64,000 bases of DNA, from positions 2,416,001-2,480,000 of the forward strand of contig NZ_JACCBG010000001.1 in assembly GCF_013409645.1 (NCBI RefSeq). Reading direction: 5' to 3'. Both the position numbers and the translations under genes were made by a program. The DNA comes from Nocardioides panaciterrulae. GTDB taxonomy: Bacteria; Actinomycetota; Actinomycetes; Propionibacteriales; Nocardioidaceae. The notes below the pieces were generated by a model. The model saw only the letters and a list, made by a program, of their open reading frames with translations. It searched no databases and was not told the DNA's origin. Positions 26,000 through 32,688 of this stretch are shown here, piece by piece (the first letter of the stretch is position 1; each line of letters begins with the position of its first letter).

Positions 26000-27062
26000 T
26001 CATGCGCTCACCGCCATCCGACGCTCGGCGAGAAGACCGGCAAACGACCGACCAGTTTCGAGCTCATCGAGCGCAAGGTGCCGACCGACGCGATGCAGCG
26101 TCTCCTCGAGAGTCTCAGCGTCCAGCAGCGCCCCGGCGCGGGCGAGGCAGCCCCGCAGTGCCGGCATGATCCGCCGCAGCTCGCCACTCGACGCTCCGGC
26201 GGCGATCCTCGTCAATCCCGCTGCGTTCCCTCTGAGAGACGCCGACTGGATCTGACGCCACTCCGGAGCCACCGGCCAGGGAGAGCGCGTCTGGTCGTCC
26301 GACTCCTGACGAAGTGACAGCCAACGGTCCGTGAGGTAGCCCCAGAGTTCAGGCAATCGCTCGAGAGCATCTGCCGGCGAGTCGATCCGCGACTGCCGCA
26401 GCACAGGTCGGCCCACCTGAAACTCGACACGGATCACCCCGTTCACCGGGCGTGTAGGCGTCGCCCCAGACGGAAGGCCACCAGTCCGTGCCCTTCTTCC
26501 GCGACTTCTCCGACTCGTCGTAGATGCGGGCCATCACGCCCGCCCTCCGCGTGCCGAACACCAGGGTGCGAAGGGTGTCCTCGTCCTCATAGGTCACCCG
26601 CTGTTTGGCACGACAGACGAAGTTCCCGCGGTCCGCCGAGTCGATCCCCCAGCCATGCGAGTCCATAAAGACATCGATGCTGGATGCCTTCCAGGAAGCG
26701 CGACCGAGCAGGAGCTCCGCGACGTCCATGAACCACTGGAGCGCCTGAACGATCCCCACGGCGTGGATGAACGCGGCCGAGGGCTGCACGTGCACCGTCG
26801 TCAACGACGCACTGGTTGTCAGCCCGATCAAACCGTGGGCGTGCTCGAGGCGGTAGGGATACCGGTTGAGCGCTCCCCCGGCGACCCAGAATCGATCACC
26901 GCCTACATCGAACTGCGACCGCGTCCGGGTCTCACGCGCCGAGGTCCGTGCTTCGTCCAGATCCTCCAGCAGCGCTTCCGACATCGACCCGCGCCCGGAG
27001 AGATAGAACGAGTCCACGCCAGACGCGAGCTCAACGAGCTCACCAGCGTCAACCAGTCCCAC
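26000..27062 (-). pseudogene. Rep_trans-like replication initiator, frameshifted
   Basis: The first part reads GLVDAGELVELASGVDSFYL, later TVHVQPSAAFIHAVG and DVFMDSHGWGIDSADRGNF, then TLVFGTRRAGVMARIYDE. The GTR...R.YD pattern and a following RVEFQ match replication initiators of the Rep_trans type (as in Tn916 Orf20 and NicK). The frame breaks at the CCCC run near 26437-26440: after GDAYTPGER the continuation VIRVEFQVGRPVLRQSRIDS and LPELWGYLTDRWLSLR lies in the next frame, to a stop at 26000. One extra G in that run explains it. I start at the GTG at 27062, inside the first operator; an upstream ATG would read through both operators. The family call is fairly secure, the exact role an inference. 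Confidence 0.7.
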
Positions 27063-27072
27063 ATTTGGGACT
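27055..27072. promoter_or_regulatory. Palindromic operator 1 (before rep)
   Basis: AGTCCCACATTTGGGACT is a perfect 7-4-7 palindrome at the rep start codon. Two related sites follow at 27093 and 27490. Confidence 0.75.
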
Positions 27073-27092
27073 GTAGATAAAAAAGCCGCTCT

Positions 27093-27110
27093 AGTCCAAC
27101 ATTTGCGACT
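27093..27110. promoter_or_regulatory. Palindromic operator 2
   Basis: AGTCCAACATTTGCGACT matches site 1 at 16 of 18 positions; its centre lies 38 bases away. It overlaps the stop codon of the small regulator gene and lies upstream of rep, with an AT-rich stretch (TAGATAAAAAA) between the two sites. Confidence 0.72.
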
Positions 27111-27489
27111 AGCTGCCGTGCGTGTCGCGCTGCGCGCCACTCCCCCCGAGGTACGCGTCGACGTCGATGGAGATGCCAGGGAAGCTGTACTCGTCGGGGT
27201 GCGAACCGAACAGCTTCCGGAACGTCGCCACCTTCCGGTAGATCGACGACCTGCTCATGCCAAGCGCCTCAAGACCCTCGAAGCCGCCGTACAGATGCCA
27301 CAGCAGCCAGAACCCAACCAGGTCCGACACCTTGTTCGCCGAGATGCTGGTGATCGCGTCACCCAATGGCGTCTTCTCGATGGCGGGATTCACGTACTTC
27401 TTGGTTGCGCCGACGTAGGCATCCCAAGCCGCGCGAGCCAGCCCGCGCCCCTCGGGCGAGGGCATCGGGTCCGATCGGAAGTCGCTCAC
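27109..27489 (-). CDS. Small element-encoded protein, probable DNA-binding regulator
   Basis: The 126-residue protein starts with a GTG at 27489 directly beside operator 3. It has SPEGRGLARAAWDAYVGATK, then VSDLVGFWLLWHLYGGFEGL, and a segment EALGMSRSSIYRKVATFRKL that reads as a helix-turn-helix, followed by HPDEYSFPGISIDVDAYLGG. I have seen this combination in short proteins near replication genes of actinobacterial elements. Its start and stop are both flanked by matching palindromes, consistent with autoregulation and control of rep. This regulatory role is inferred; no binding is shown. Confidence 0.65.
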   Translation of the reverse strand: MSDFRSDPMPSPEGRGLARAAWDAYVGATKKYVNPAIEKTPLGDAITSISANKVSDLVGFWLLWHLYGGFEGLEALGMSRSSIYRKVATFRKLFGSHPDEYSFPGISIDVDAYLGGSGAQRDTHGS

Positions 27490-27507
27490 AGTCCCACGCT
27501 AGCGACT
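27490..27507. promoter_or_regulatory. Palindromic operator 3 (before the small regulator)
   Basis: AGTCCCACGCTAGCGACT keeps the AGTCC(C/A)AC and GCGACT arms of sites 1 and 2. It touches the start codon of the 126-residue protein and lies upstream of the plus-strand structured RNA region. Confidence 0.7.
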
Positions 27508-27562
27508 GTCACCGACAGCGCTCGTCGACAACGCCGCAGCAGCGGGGTGGTATCTTGAGGTC

Positions 27563-27680
27563 ACGAAGCACAGGCGTACGGCCTGCCAGTTCGCAACTGG
27601 GGTGCTTCACAGAACTGGGAGACTCAGGTTCGATTCCTGACGGCCGTGCCGTAGCTCAATGGAAGAGCATCCCACTTTTC
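27563..27680 (+). ncRNA. Structured tRNA-like RNA candidate with tRNA halves in swapped order
   Basis: A TATCTT -10-like box lies at 27551. GAAGCAC (27565) pairs with GTGCTTC (27602), enclosing AGGC/GCCT and CCAGTT/AACTGG hairpins. Then come TGGGA (27616-27620), GAC, a perfect T arm TCAGG-TTCGATT-CCTGA (27624-27640), CGGC (27641), CGT, GCCG (27648), TA, a perfect D arm GCTC-AATGGAA-GAGC (27654-27668), A, TCCCA (27670-27674) and CTTTT. TCCCA pairs with TGGGA as an anticodon stem and GCCG with CGGC as part of an acceptor. The 3' half thus precedes the 5' half. It may be a permuted tRNA, two tRNA remnants or a mimic; the acceptor top does not pair and no CCA is present. It ends at the last HEPN gene's stop. 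Confidence 0.5.
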
Positions 27681-28568
27681 TTATCTCAGGCGTTCGATGG
27701 CGGCACTTAGTTCATCTGCCGTCAGTGCGAGTGCCGAGTACGTCCCCCTCGTGTAGCCCACAAGCGACCGCAGCGCCGAGTTGTGGCTCGGGCTCTTGGC
27801 GCCCAGCGCGAAGTACTCCTTGGCCGCCATGTTCGCCCACTCGTCGCGCGGGATAGCGGACTGCAGCGCGAGGTTGACGTCGTAGGAGAGCCGTTTTCCG
27901 ATCGCAAGCGTCGCGATGAGCTCGCCGACGCCCACTTCCACAGGAGTGCCCTCAACCAGCACTTGGAACGGCCTCTTGGTCAATTCCTCCCAGCCCGCAA
28001 TCTGCGTTGGGGTCATCCCAGTCGTATAGCGTTCCAGCTCCTTGCTACCTAGCCCGCCCGCGTGAATATGGCAGTTACGCATCAGTCTGGTTAGGTGGAA
28101 GAGCGCCAGCGCGTCTACATCCATAGCGACGCCGGAGGCAGCTTCGATCTTCTCGTGAACGTTGAACGTCTTCGCATCCCGAAGCTGCGAGCGCGTAACC
28201 AATCCCAGGGGAAGAAGCCATCCCAAGCACGTCTTGACGAAGTCCTCGTGCAGCGCGATCGCGTAGGACATCCCCATCGTGCACAGATCGGCCTCAGCAT
28301 CTCCGAGCAGCGACCGGGCGATGTCGGACCGCAGATTGAAGCGCTCAATGTGCTCGACGGTTGGGAACATCTCGGCCAGGGTCCGAGTGGATCCCTCGGT
28401 GAGGTTCAACGTGTTCGAGGCGATCTTCGAACCCGCCAAGATGGCCCAGATCGCGTTCCCGGCGTCGATCCGTCTCTGTTCGAGCGTCCGGAAGGCTTCG
28501 AAGTGCACCTGCGGACGCGTGCGGTACCGAGCTGTCACTCGGCAACCGTAGAGCCTTCCTTCGCTCAA
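27681..28568 (-). CDS. HEPN-like protein, third gene of the cargo operon
   Basis: I do not recognise a named family for this 295-residue, mostly alpha-helical protein. Residues 94-120 (DLCTMGMSYAIALHEDFVKT, CLGWLLP) and 150-172 (LFHLTRLMRNCHIHAGG) form two helices, the second with RNCHIH at 164-169, an R-x4-H motif as in HEPN ribonucleases. No membrane segment or zinc site is seen. The gene starts 59 bases after the HEPN/zinc-ribbon gene and reads in the same direction, so it is probably part of that operon. Its stop abuts the tRNA-like sequence. Its codon use is less GC-rich than that of core genes. HEPN membership is an inference from motif and helix pattern. Confidence 0.6.
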   Translation of the reverse strand: MSEGRLYGCRVTARYRTRPQVHFEAFRTLEQRRIDAGNAIWAILAGSKIASNTLNLTEGSTRTLAEMFPTVEHIERFNLRSDIARSLLGDAEADLCTMGMSYAIALHEDFVKTCLGWLLPLGLVTRSQLRDAKTFNVHEKIEAASGVAMDVDALALFHLTRLMRNCHIHAGGLGSKELERYTTGMTPTQIAGWEELTKRPFQVLVEGTPVEVGVGELIATLAIGKRLSYDVNLALQSAIPRDEWANMAAKEYFALGAKSPSHNSALRSLVGYTRGTYSALALTADELSAAIERLR

Positions 28569-28627
28569 TGGCGTTTGCGACAGCGCTCTTTGCAGTTTGA
28601 GGGTGCTGTGTTACAGATCGCGCACCC

Positions 28628-29446
28628 TCAGACGAGCCGCCGAGCCCAGGTCGTCGACGAAGCCTTGGTGTGACCGCACTCGGCGCAACGCTCGGTCACG
28701 CCGCAACTCGGGCAGGTCCCAAGCTTGGCCCGAACCTCGATCGTCTTCTCTTCTCCGCAATGCGTGCACGCGAAGGTGCCAGCCGGGGCCTTCTGGCCGG
28801 CCTGAAACGACGCCTCAGGCTGAAGGATCGCATCGGCGCCCAATTCGGACGTCTCAGCTAGTGCTGTCGCGATGACAGAAACCTGAGTAAGCATCAGCAA
28901 CACCTCCCACGACCCAGTTCGCAAGCTCTTCAGGTAATCCGCTGGGCGCGTGACCTGGTAACCCTTGTCCTTCGCGAGATCCGACAGGAACGTGGCTGCG
29001 TGAGCACTCGGATGGGCGACCGCGTTCCGAACGACCGTGAGCTCCTTCAGGGCGGCCACTTCAACCGGCCGATTTCGAAGCCAGGAGTACGGCTCCCCTC
29101 GCACGAGGTATGCGTCGGCCCGGTCAAGGCTGGCGTCGTACGGCAGCCACGTCAGGAAGCTCTCTCGACGTCTGCCATCCGAGTAGATGAGGAGCTCAAC
29201 CTCGGCGCGGGAGGAAACGGGCAGCACCGGAGCAATGCACGCGGCGCCGTGCTGCAGCAACATGCAGAGATAGAAGAGTTCTTCGAGGTACGTCTCGAGC
29301 AGGGAAAAGGCACGAAGTGCGACCAGCTCGACAACTCCGTCAAGCGTCTCGGCTTCGATCTTGGCGCGCTGAGCGTCAAGTACCACATTCTTGAGCGCGT
29401 CGATCCCGTCCGTTAGACGCTTCTTCGCGTCGTCCAGATACGACAT
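28628..29446 (-). CDS. HEPN protein with C-terminal zinc ribbon
   Basis: The 272-residue protein has an alpha-helical N-terminal domain: LDGVVELVALRAFSLLETYL is the first long helix, and LKELTVVRNAVAHPSAHA carries RNAVAH at 140-145, the R-x4-H core of HEPN ribonucleases (RN then H, as in the RiboL-PSP and MAE_28990/MAE_18760 groups). The last 50 residues hold Cys227, Cys230, Cys245, Cys248, Cys254 and Cys257, a zinc ribbon plus an extra CxxC knuckle. It starts two bases after the DUF262 stop, so the two are translated together. HEPN genes of this type are known to sit beside DUF262 genes. RNA cleavage is an inference. Confidence 0.8.
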   Translation of the reverse strand: MSYLDDAKKRLTDGIDALKNVVLDAQRAKIEAETLDGVVELVALRAFSLLETYLEELFYLCMLLQHGAACIAPVLPVSSRAEVELLIYSDGRRRESFLTWLPYDASLDRADAYLVRGEPYSWLRNRPVEVAALKELTVVRNAVAHPSAHAATFLSDLAKDKGYQVTRPADYLKSLRTGSWEVLLMLTQVSVIATALAETSELGADAILQPEASFQAGQKAPAGTFACTHCGEEKTIEVRAKLGTCPSCGVTERCAECGHTKASSTTWARRLV

Positions 29447-29448
29447 CG

Positions 29449-30495
29449 TTAGAAGCTCAGGAGGTATTCCAGCCGAATCTCACGACTTCGTCGATCCGCC
29501 GTTGCTCCCCGAAGCACCTTCGCCACATCCTCATCGAGGTCTTGCGGCTTTCGAAGTTCAAGCTCCGCCCCCTCGAGTCGTTCAACGAGGGCGGCGGGCG
29601 TTGCGTCGACCTGTCCTCTCACAGCGCCAGCAGCGACGGCAAAAATCGTGTAGAACCACGCAGACGACCTGAAGCGCTTGAGCCCAGAACGGCTCGCGCT
29701 CGGGGAGTAGATCGCATCGAGGTAGTCGAAGGCGGCCCGAAATTCATCCTCGACCCGAGGTCGCTCAGGGAAGGCTTCGTCGTTCGACTTGTAGAGCCCG
29801 TCCAACGACGCCTTGGTACGTGCCTGGATCCCGCGCATCAGGAAGCCCATCAAGTCGGACGTCAGTTCGACCTCGCGCATCTGAGCAATCTCCTGAACGC
29901 CGAATACCTGCCACTTCAGCCACCGCTGATACTGCTCGTACGCCAGCTGATAGGCGGTGTCCTTAAACTCGCCGAAGTAGGTCGCGTTCCGAATCTCCTG
30001 GTCGTTCAGCTTGTAGCCAGTTGAATTCATGCGCTGGAAGATCGTTAGGACCGTGACATCGTCAACGTCTGCTGGAAGAACGTTGACCGACAGCGGGGTC
30101 TGCAGGATGTGTCGCTGCGTCTCGTCCGGGAGCTGCGTGAAGGCGAGACCCGCGAACTCCCGGTTATGCGAGCGGAGGACCGTGAAGTCGTCCCATTCAT
30201 CCCTCTCAGCCAAGCAGTCGATATCTACGTAGCTAAGGATGGTGCGCAGCCTTTGCTGACCGTCGACGACATGACGCATGGTCTTCGACGTCACTACATC
30301 CAGCCGGCTGTGCAGGAAGATCAGCGGCAGTGGAAATCCTCGCAGCAGCGAGTCGATCAGAAGACTCTTTACCCGAGGGTTCCAGACAGCTCGACGCTGG
30401 TAGTAGGGCTGCAGCTCCAACGACCCTTGGCGCTGCCACTCGAGGAAGTCGATGACGGTGTAGGTCGTCCGAGTGACGGATAGAGGCTCAAGCAC
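29449..30495 (-). CDS. DUF262 (ParB/Srx-fold) protein, first gene of the cargo operon
   Basis: The 348-residue protein has the DUF262 blocks: VIDFLEWQRQGSLELQPYYQ then RRAVWN (residues 15-39), SLLIDSLLRGFPLPLIFL, and HVVDGQQRLRTILSYVD with the DGQQR signature at 78-82. NSTGYKLNDQEIRNATYFGE is the second conserved block. No DUF1524 HNH nuclease domain follows, unlike GmrS/GmrD type IV restriction enzymes, so any nuclease must come from the ParB fold or the partner. The downstream HEPN gene is coupled by a two-base gap. DUF262 proteins often work in defence. The role in this operon is inferred. Confidence 0.88.
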   Translation of the reverse strand: MLEPLSVTRTTYTVIDFLEWQRQGSLELQPYYQRRAVWNPRVKSLLIDSLLRGFPLPLIFLHSRLDVVTSKTMRHVVDGQQRLRTILSYVDIDCLAERDEWDDFTVLRSHNREFAGLAFTQLPDETQRHILQTPLSVNVLPADVDDVTVLTIFQRMNSTGYKLNDQEIRNATYFGEFKDTAYQLAYEQYQRWLKWQVFGVQEIAQMREVELTSDLMGFLMRGIQARTKASLDGLYKSNDEAFPERPRVEDEFRAAFDYLDAIYSPSASRSGLKRFRSSAWFYTIFAVAAGAVRGQVDATPAALVERLEGAELELRKPQDLDEDVAKVLRGATADRRSREIRLEYLLSF

Positions 30496-30557
30496 TGCCG
30501 CAGGCTACCGAACTCGAGGGCCGCCGGCATCGGTTCATCCACAGCGCCGCACTGTGG

Positions 30558-30585
30558 GGCGGGTGGTTACGCCCCTCCACCCGCC
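30558..30585. terminator. Hairpin between the zinc-ribbon gene and the DUF262 operon
   Basis: GGCGGGTGG pairs with CCACCCGCC around a 10-base loop. It would end minus-strand transcription from the zinc-ribbon gene before the DUF262 operon, which then needs its own promoter in the 60 bases that follow. Confidence 0.65.
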
Positions 30586-30638
30586 GCTTCGCGCTGCGCG
30601 GAGCCTCTGCGCACCCGAGAACCCCACCCGCCCCTCGG

Positions 30639-31037
30639 TTACGGCAGCAAGTACGCGACGCCCGCGGCACCGCAGTCACACTCCCATGGGGTTCCGCCGC
30701 GGGCCTGGGCATCTTTAATGTGGGGTCCGGCGCTCCACCGGACCTCTCGCCTGCAGTGCGGGCACGTGCCGTCGAGGGACTCAACGAGTCCACGCCCATC
30801 CGCGTGCGGCGCAATCACGGTGCCATCGACCCACCGCAGCCAGTCACGTGCATGACGTGGGCGCAGTTCATCAACCGGGTCGCCGAACCACGCCACTTCC
30901 CCGGCCGCCTCGAGCTCCTCGCGGAAAGCTGGCGCGACATCCTCGCGGTGCGCGGCGCAGAAGCCACGGACAACGGCTCTCACCTGAACCCCGCCGTCGT
31001 CGAGCTTGACGCCGGCTGCCATTCCAAGCAGCCGCAC
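30639..31037 (-). CDS. Small zinc-ribbon protein, unclear start
   Basis: The 132-residue frame ends with TCPHCRREVRWS and WECDCGAAGVAY, a Cys-pair zinc ribbon. Earlier it has GVKLDDGGVQVRAVVRGFCA and ARDWLRWVDGTVIAPHADGR. The same frame runs upstream of the GTG at 31037 and reads WSCEICGQTAVRLLGMAAG, another CxxC knuckle, up to a stop near 31090, but no ATG, GTG or TTG exists there. So either the real start was lost at the element's right end or the gene starts at the GTG without that knuckle. Function unknown. Confidence 0.5.
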   Translation of the reverse strand: MRLLGMAAGVKLDDGGVQVRAVVRGFCAAHREDVAPAFREELEAAGEVAWFGDPVDELRPRHARDWLRWVDGTVIAPHADGRGLVESLDGTCPHCRREVRWSAGPHIKDAQARGGTPWECDCGAAGVAYLLP

Positions 31038-31123
31038 TGCGGTCTGCCCGCAGATCTCGCACGACCAGACACCTGATTCGAACCCATCTCACAGCCCTCT
31101 CAGCCACGCAGAGAGCGGCTCGT

Positions 31124-31141
31124 GTGCGCCCACGGTGCGCC
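31124..31141. repeat. 18-bp direct repeat near the right end
   Basis: GTGCGCCCACGGTGCGCC is identical to 23118-23135 and lies 62 bases inside attR. See the left copy. Confidence 0.65.
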
Positions 31142-31199
31142 GACATTGGTAGCGCCGAAGCGTTACCGCAGGTCAACAGCGTAGACAACCCGGGCCACC

Positions 31200-31220
31200 G
31201 CTCTACTACGACATCTGATC
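31200..31220. repeat. Right attachment site (attR)
   Basis: TACTACGACATCTGATC at 31204-31220 repeats the glnA end. The host glnA terminator follows two bases later, so this copy is the scar of the original glnA 3' end. Confidence 0.85.
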
Positions 31221-31221
31221 C

Positions 31222-31243
31222 TCAGGCCCCCTTGCGGGCCTGA
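31222..31243 (+). terminator. Original glnA terminator, displaced
   Basis: TCAGGCCC pairs with GGGCCTGA around CCTTGC. It lies immediately beyond attR, 8.2 kb from the glnA it once ended. Confidence 0.75.
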
Positions 31244-31256
31244 CCTGCACGAACGC

Positions 31257-31302
31257 GCGGCCCCCACGGAGGAATCCCCCGGATTTCCCCGACGGGGGCC
31301 GC
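31257..31302. other. Nested hairpin of unknown role
   Basis: GCGGCCCCC (31257) pairs with GGGGGCCGC (31294), enclosing a smaller AATCC/GGATT hairpin. It may be a second terminator between glnA and the decayed region that follows. Confidence 0.45.
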
Positions 31303-31319
31303 CGTGCGGAACCCACGCC

Positions 31320-31755
31320 ACCCGGTGCTCGACTGCGCGCCGATCACACGGCCCTGCGCGAGGGCCGCGACGACACCGACATCGCGGGACTCGGCGACAT
31401 CGCCATGGTGACCAGCGTGCGCGGGGCGCGCGACCGCGGCGTCCTCAAGGCCCACCCCATGTTCACCCTCCACACCCACGACGGGATCGCCTGGGCCGAC
31501 GGCACGCACCAGCCCGCTTACGCCGTGATCTGGTGCACCGGCTTCCGCCCCGCCCTGCACCACCTCGCGCCGCTCCACCTCCACGAGCACCAAGGACGGG
31601 TCGCAGTCGGCGGACCCTCCGGCACCCGCTCCGCCCGCGACCCGCGGGTCTACATGGTGGGGTACGGCGACTGGGTCGGCCCCGCGTCCGTCACCCTGGC
31701 CGGCGTCGCCGAGTCGGCTCGCGCCACCGCCGGCGACATCGTCGACCGGCTCTGA
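31320..31755 (+). pseudogene. C-terminal fragment of an ArsO-like flavin monooxygenase
   Basis: The open part reads LRADHTALREGRDDTDIAGL, later DGIAWADGTHQPAYAVIWCT followed by GFRP, then GGPSGTRSARDPRVYMVGYG and DWVGPASVTLAGVAESAR. The IWCTGFRP and GYGDWVGPAS blocks are the NADPH/FAD C-terminal signature of thioredoxin-reductase-like monooxygenases encoded in arsenic-resistance operons (ArsO). The FAD-binding GxGxxG start and about half the protein are absent; upstream is intergenic sequence. An ArsA fragment lies 1 kb downstream, supporting an ars origin. I call it a 5'-truncated remnant. An internal Met at 31405 is unlikely to give a working protein. Confidence 0.75.
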
Positions 31756-31904
31756 CCCCGGTCGTTCATCGCGCGAGCTGCCAGCCAGGCGATGGCCGCG
31801 AGCCGGGGCCGTTGGCCCCTGTCGCGCGTCCGTACCCACCGACCACCGTCAAGGAAAGGCAGTCGCGGGCCGAGCCTCCCGCGGCCCGAGCCGCGGAGGT
31901 CGTC

Positions 31905-32675
31905 ATGAAGGTCCTGACCGTGTACGCACACCCGGACCCGCACTCGTTCTGCCACAGCGTCCTCGAGCGGTTCACCGCCGGGCTGCAGGACGCCGGCCAC
32001 ACCAGCCAGGTGGTCGACCTGTACGGCATCGACTTCGATCCGGTGCTGCGCCAACGCGACCAGCCGAGCTGGATCAACGACACCATGCCCGAGGACATCG
32101 CCGAGCTCCACGACATCCGGGGCAACGTGCTGCGCTCGACCCGCAACCCGCTGCAGCGGTGGCTGATCCGTCGGGCGATCCGTGGGAAGTCACACTCCGA
32201 GGTCGCCGGGATGCTGCGGTCCCGCATGCCCAAGGACGTGCTGGCCATGCACGAGAAGATCCGATGGGCCGACGGACTGGCCTTCATCGCGCCCATCTAC
32301 TTCTGCAGCTTCCCCGCCATCCTCAAGGGCTGGATCGACCGGGTCTGGTGCTACGACTTCGCGTTCGGCCTCACCCCAGAAGGCTGGCACGGCGACGTCA
32401 ACGGCCGCGTGCCGCTCCTACACCATCAGCGTGCGCTTCTCATGACCTCGACGATCTTCGACCAGGCCGCCTACGACGACGGCCTCCGCTCCGCCATCAG
32501 TAAGGTCGTCGACGAGTGGGGGTTCCGCTACCCCGGCATCCCCGACGTCGAGCACGTGTACTTCTACGCGGCGACCTCGGGAACGCCGGAGCGCATCGCC
32601 GCGTACCTCGCCCACGCCCACCAGCTCGGCCGTGACTTCGACCGCGGGCCGGCTCCTGCCCAACCACCGCGCTGA
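31905..32675 (+). CDS. NAD(P)H-quinone-type oxidoreductase, flavodoxin fold
   Basis: The 256-residue protein starts [20 protein letters not shown], the FMN-phosphate loop of the MdaB/KefF/NQO family. [20 protein letters not shown] and [20 protein letters not shown] then LKGWIDRVW form the FMN site and dimer interface. [20 protein letters not shown] follows. The C-terminal half after residue 200 is typical of the family's helical end. The ATG at 31905 is behind GCGGAGGTCGTC. It stands between two ars remnants, and its stop is 13 bases before the ArsA fragment, so it may have been part of an ars operon. Substrate unknown. Confidence 0.85.
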   Translation: MKVLTVYAHPDPHSFCHSVLERFTAGLQDAGHTSQVVDLYGIDFDPVLRQRDQPSWINDTMPEDIAELHDIRGNVLRSTRNPLQRWLIRRAIRGKSHSEVAGMLRSRMPKDVLAMHEKIRWADGLAFIAPIYFCSFPAILKGWIDRVWCYDFAFGLTPEGWHGDVNGRVPLLHHQRALLMTSTIFDQAAYDDGLRSAISKVVDEWGFRYPGIPDVEHVYFYAATSGTPERIAAYLAHAHQLGRDFDRGPAPAQPPR

Positions 32676-32688
32676 GCCAGGTCTGCTC

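Larger units (their letters stand above)
23017..31220. mobile_element. 8.2-kb integrated element (AICE/pSAM2-like layout) in glnA
   Basis: The element is bounded by the direct repeats at 23000-23016 and 31204-31220. Its genes run int, xis, rep-like from the left end, the order of actinomycete integrative elements such as pSAM2 and SLP1. Cargo follows: a DUF262/HEPN operon and a zinc-ribbon gene. No FtsK/TraB-like transfer gene is present. Its GC content is visibly lower than that of neighbours between 25.4 and 30.5 kb. Integrase and rep genes are both broken, so the element is probably fixed now. The original glnA terminator lies just outside the right end. Confidence 0.85.

Noticed and set aside
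27616-27674. The tRNA-like sequence as a normal functional tRNA gene
   Set aside because: The halves are in the wrong order, the acceptor top does not pair and no CCA is encoded, so I list it only as an RNA candidate.
27563-27700. A group I intron between the tRNA halves
   Set aside because: No space for intron core elements exists between the halves, and flanks are coding or short.
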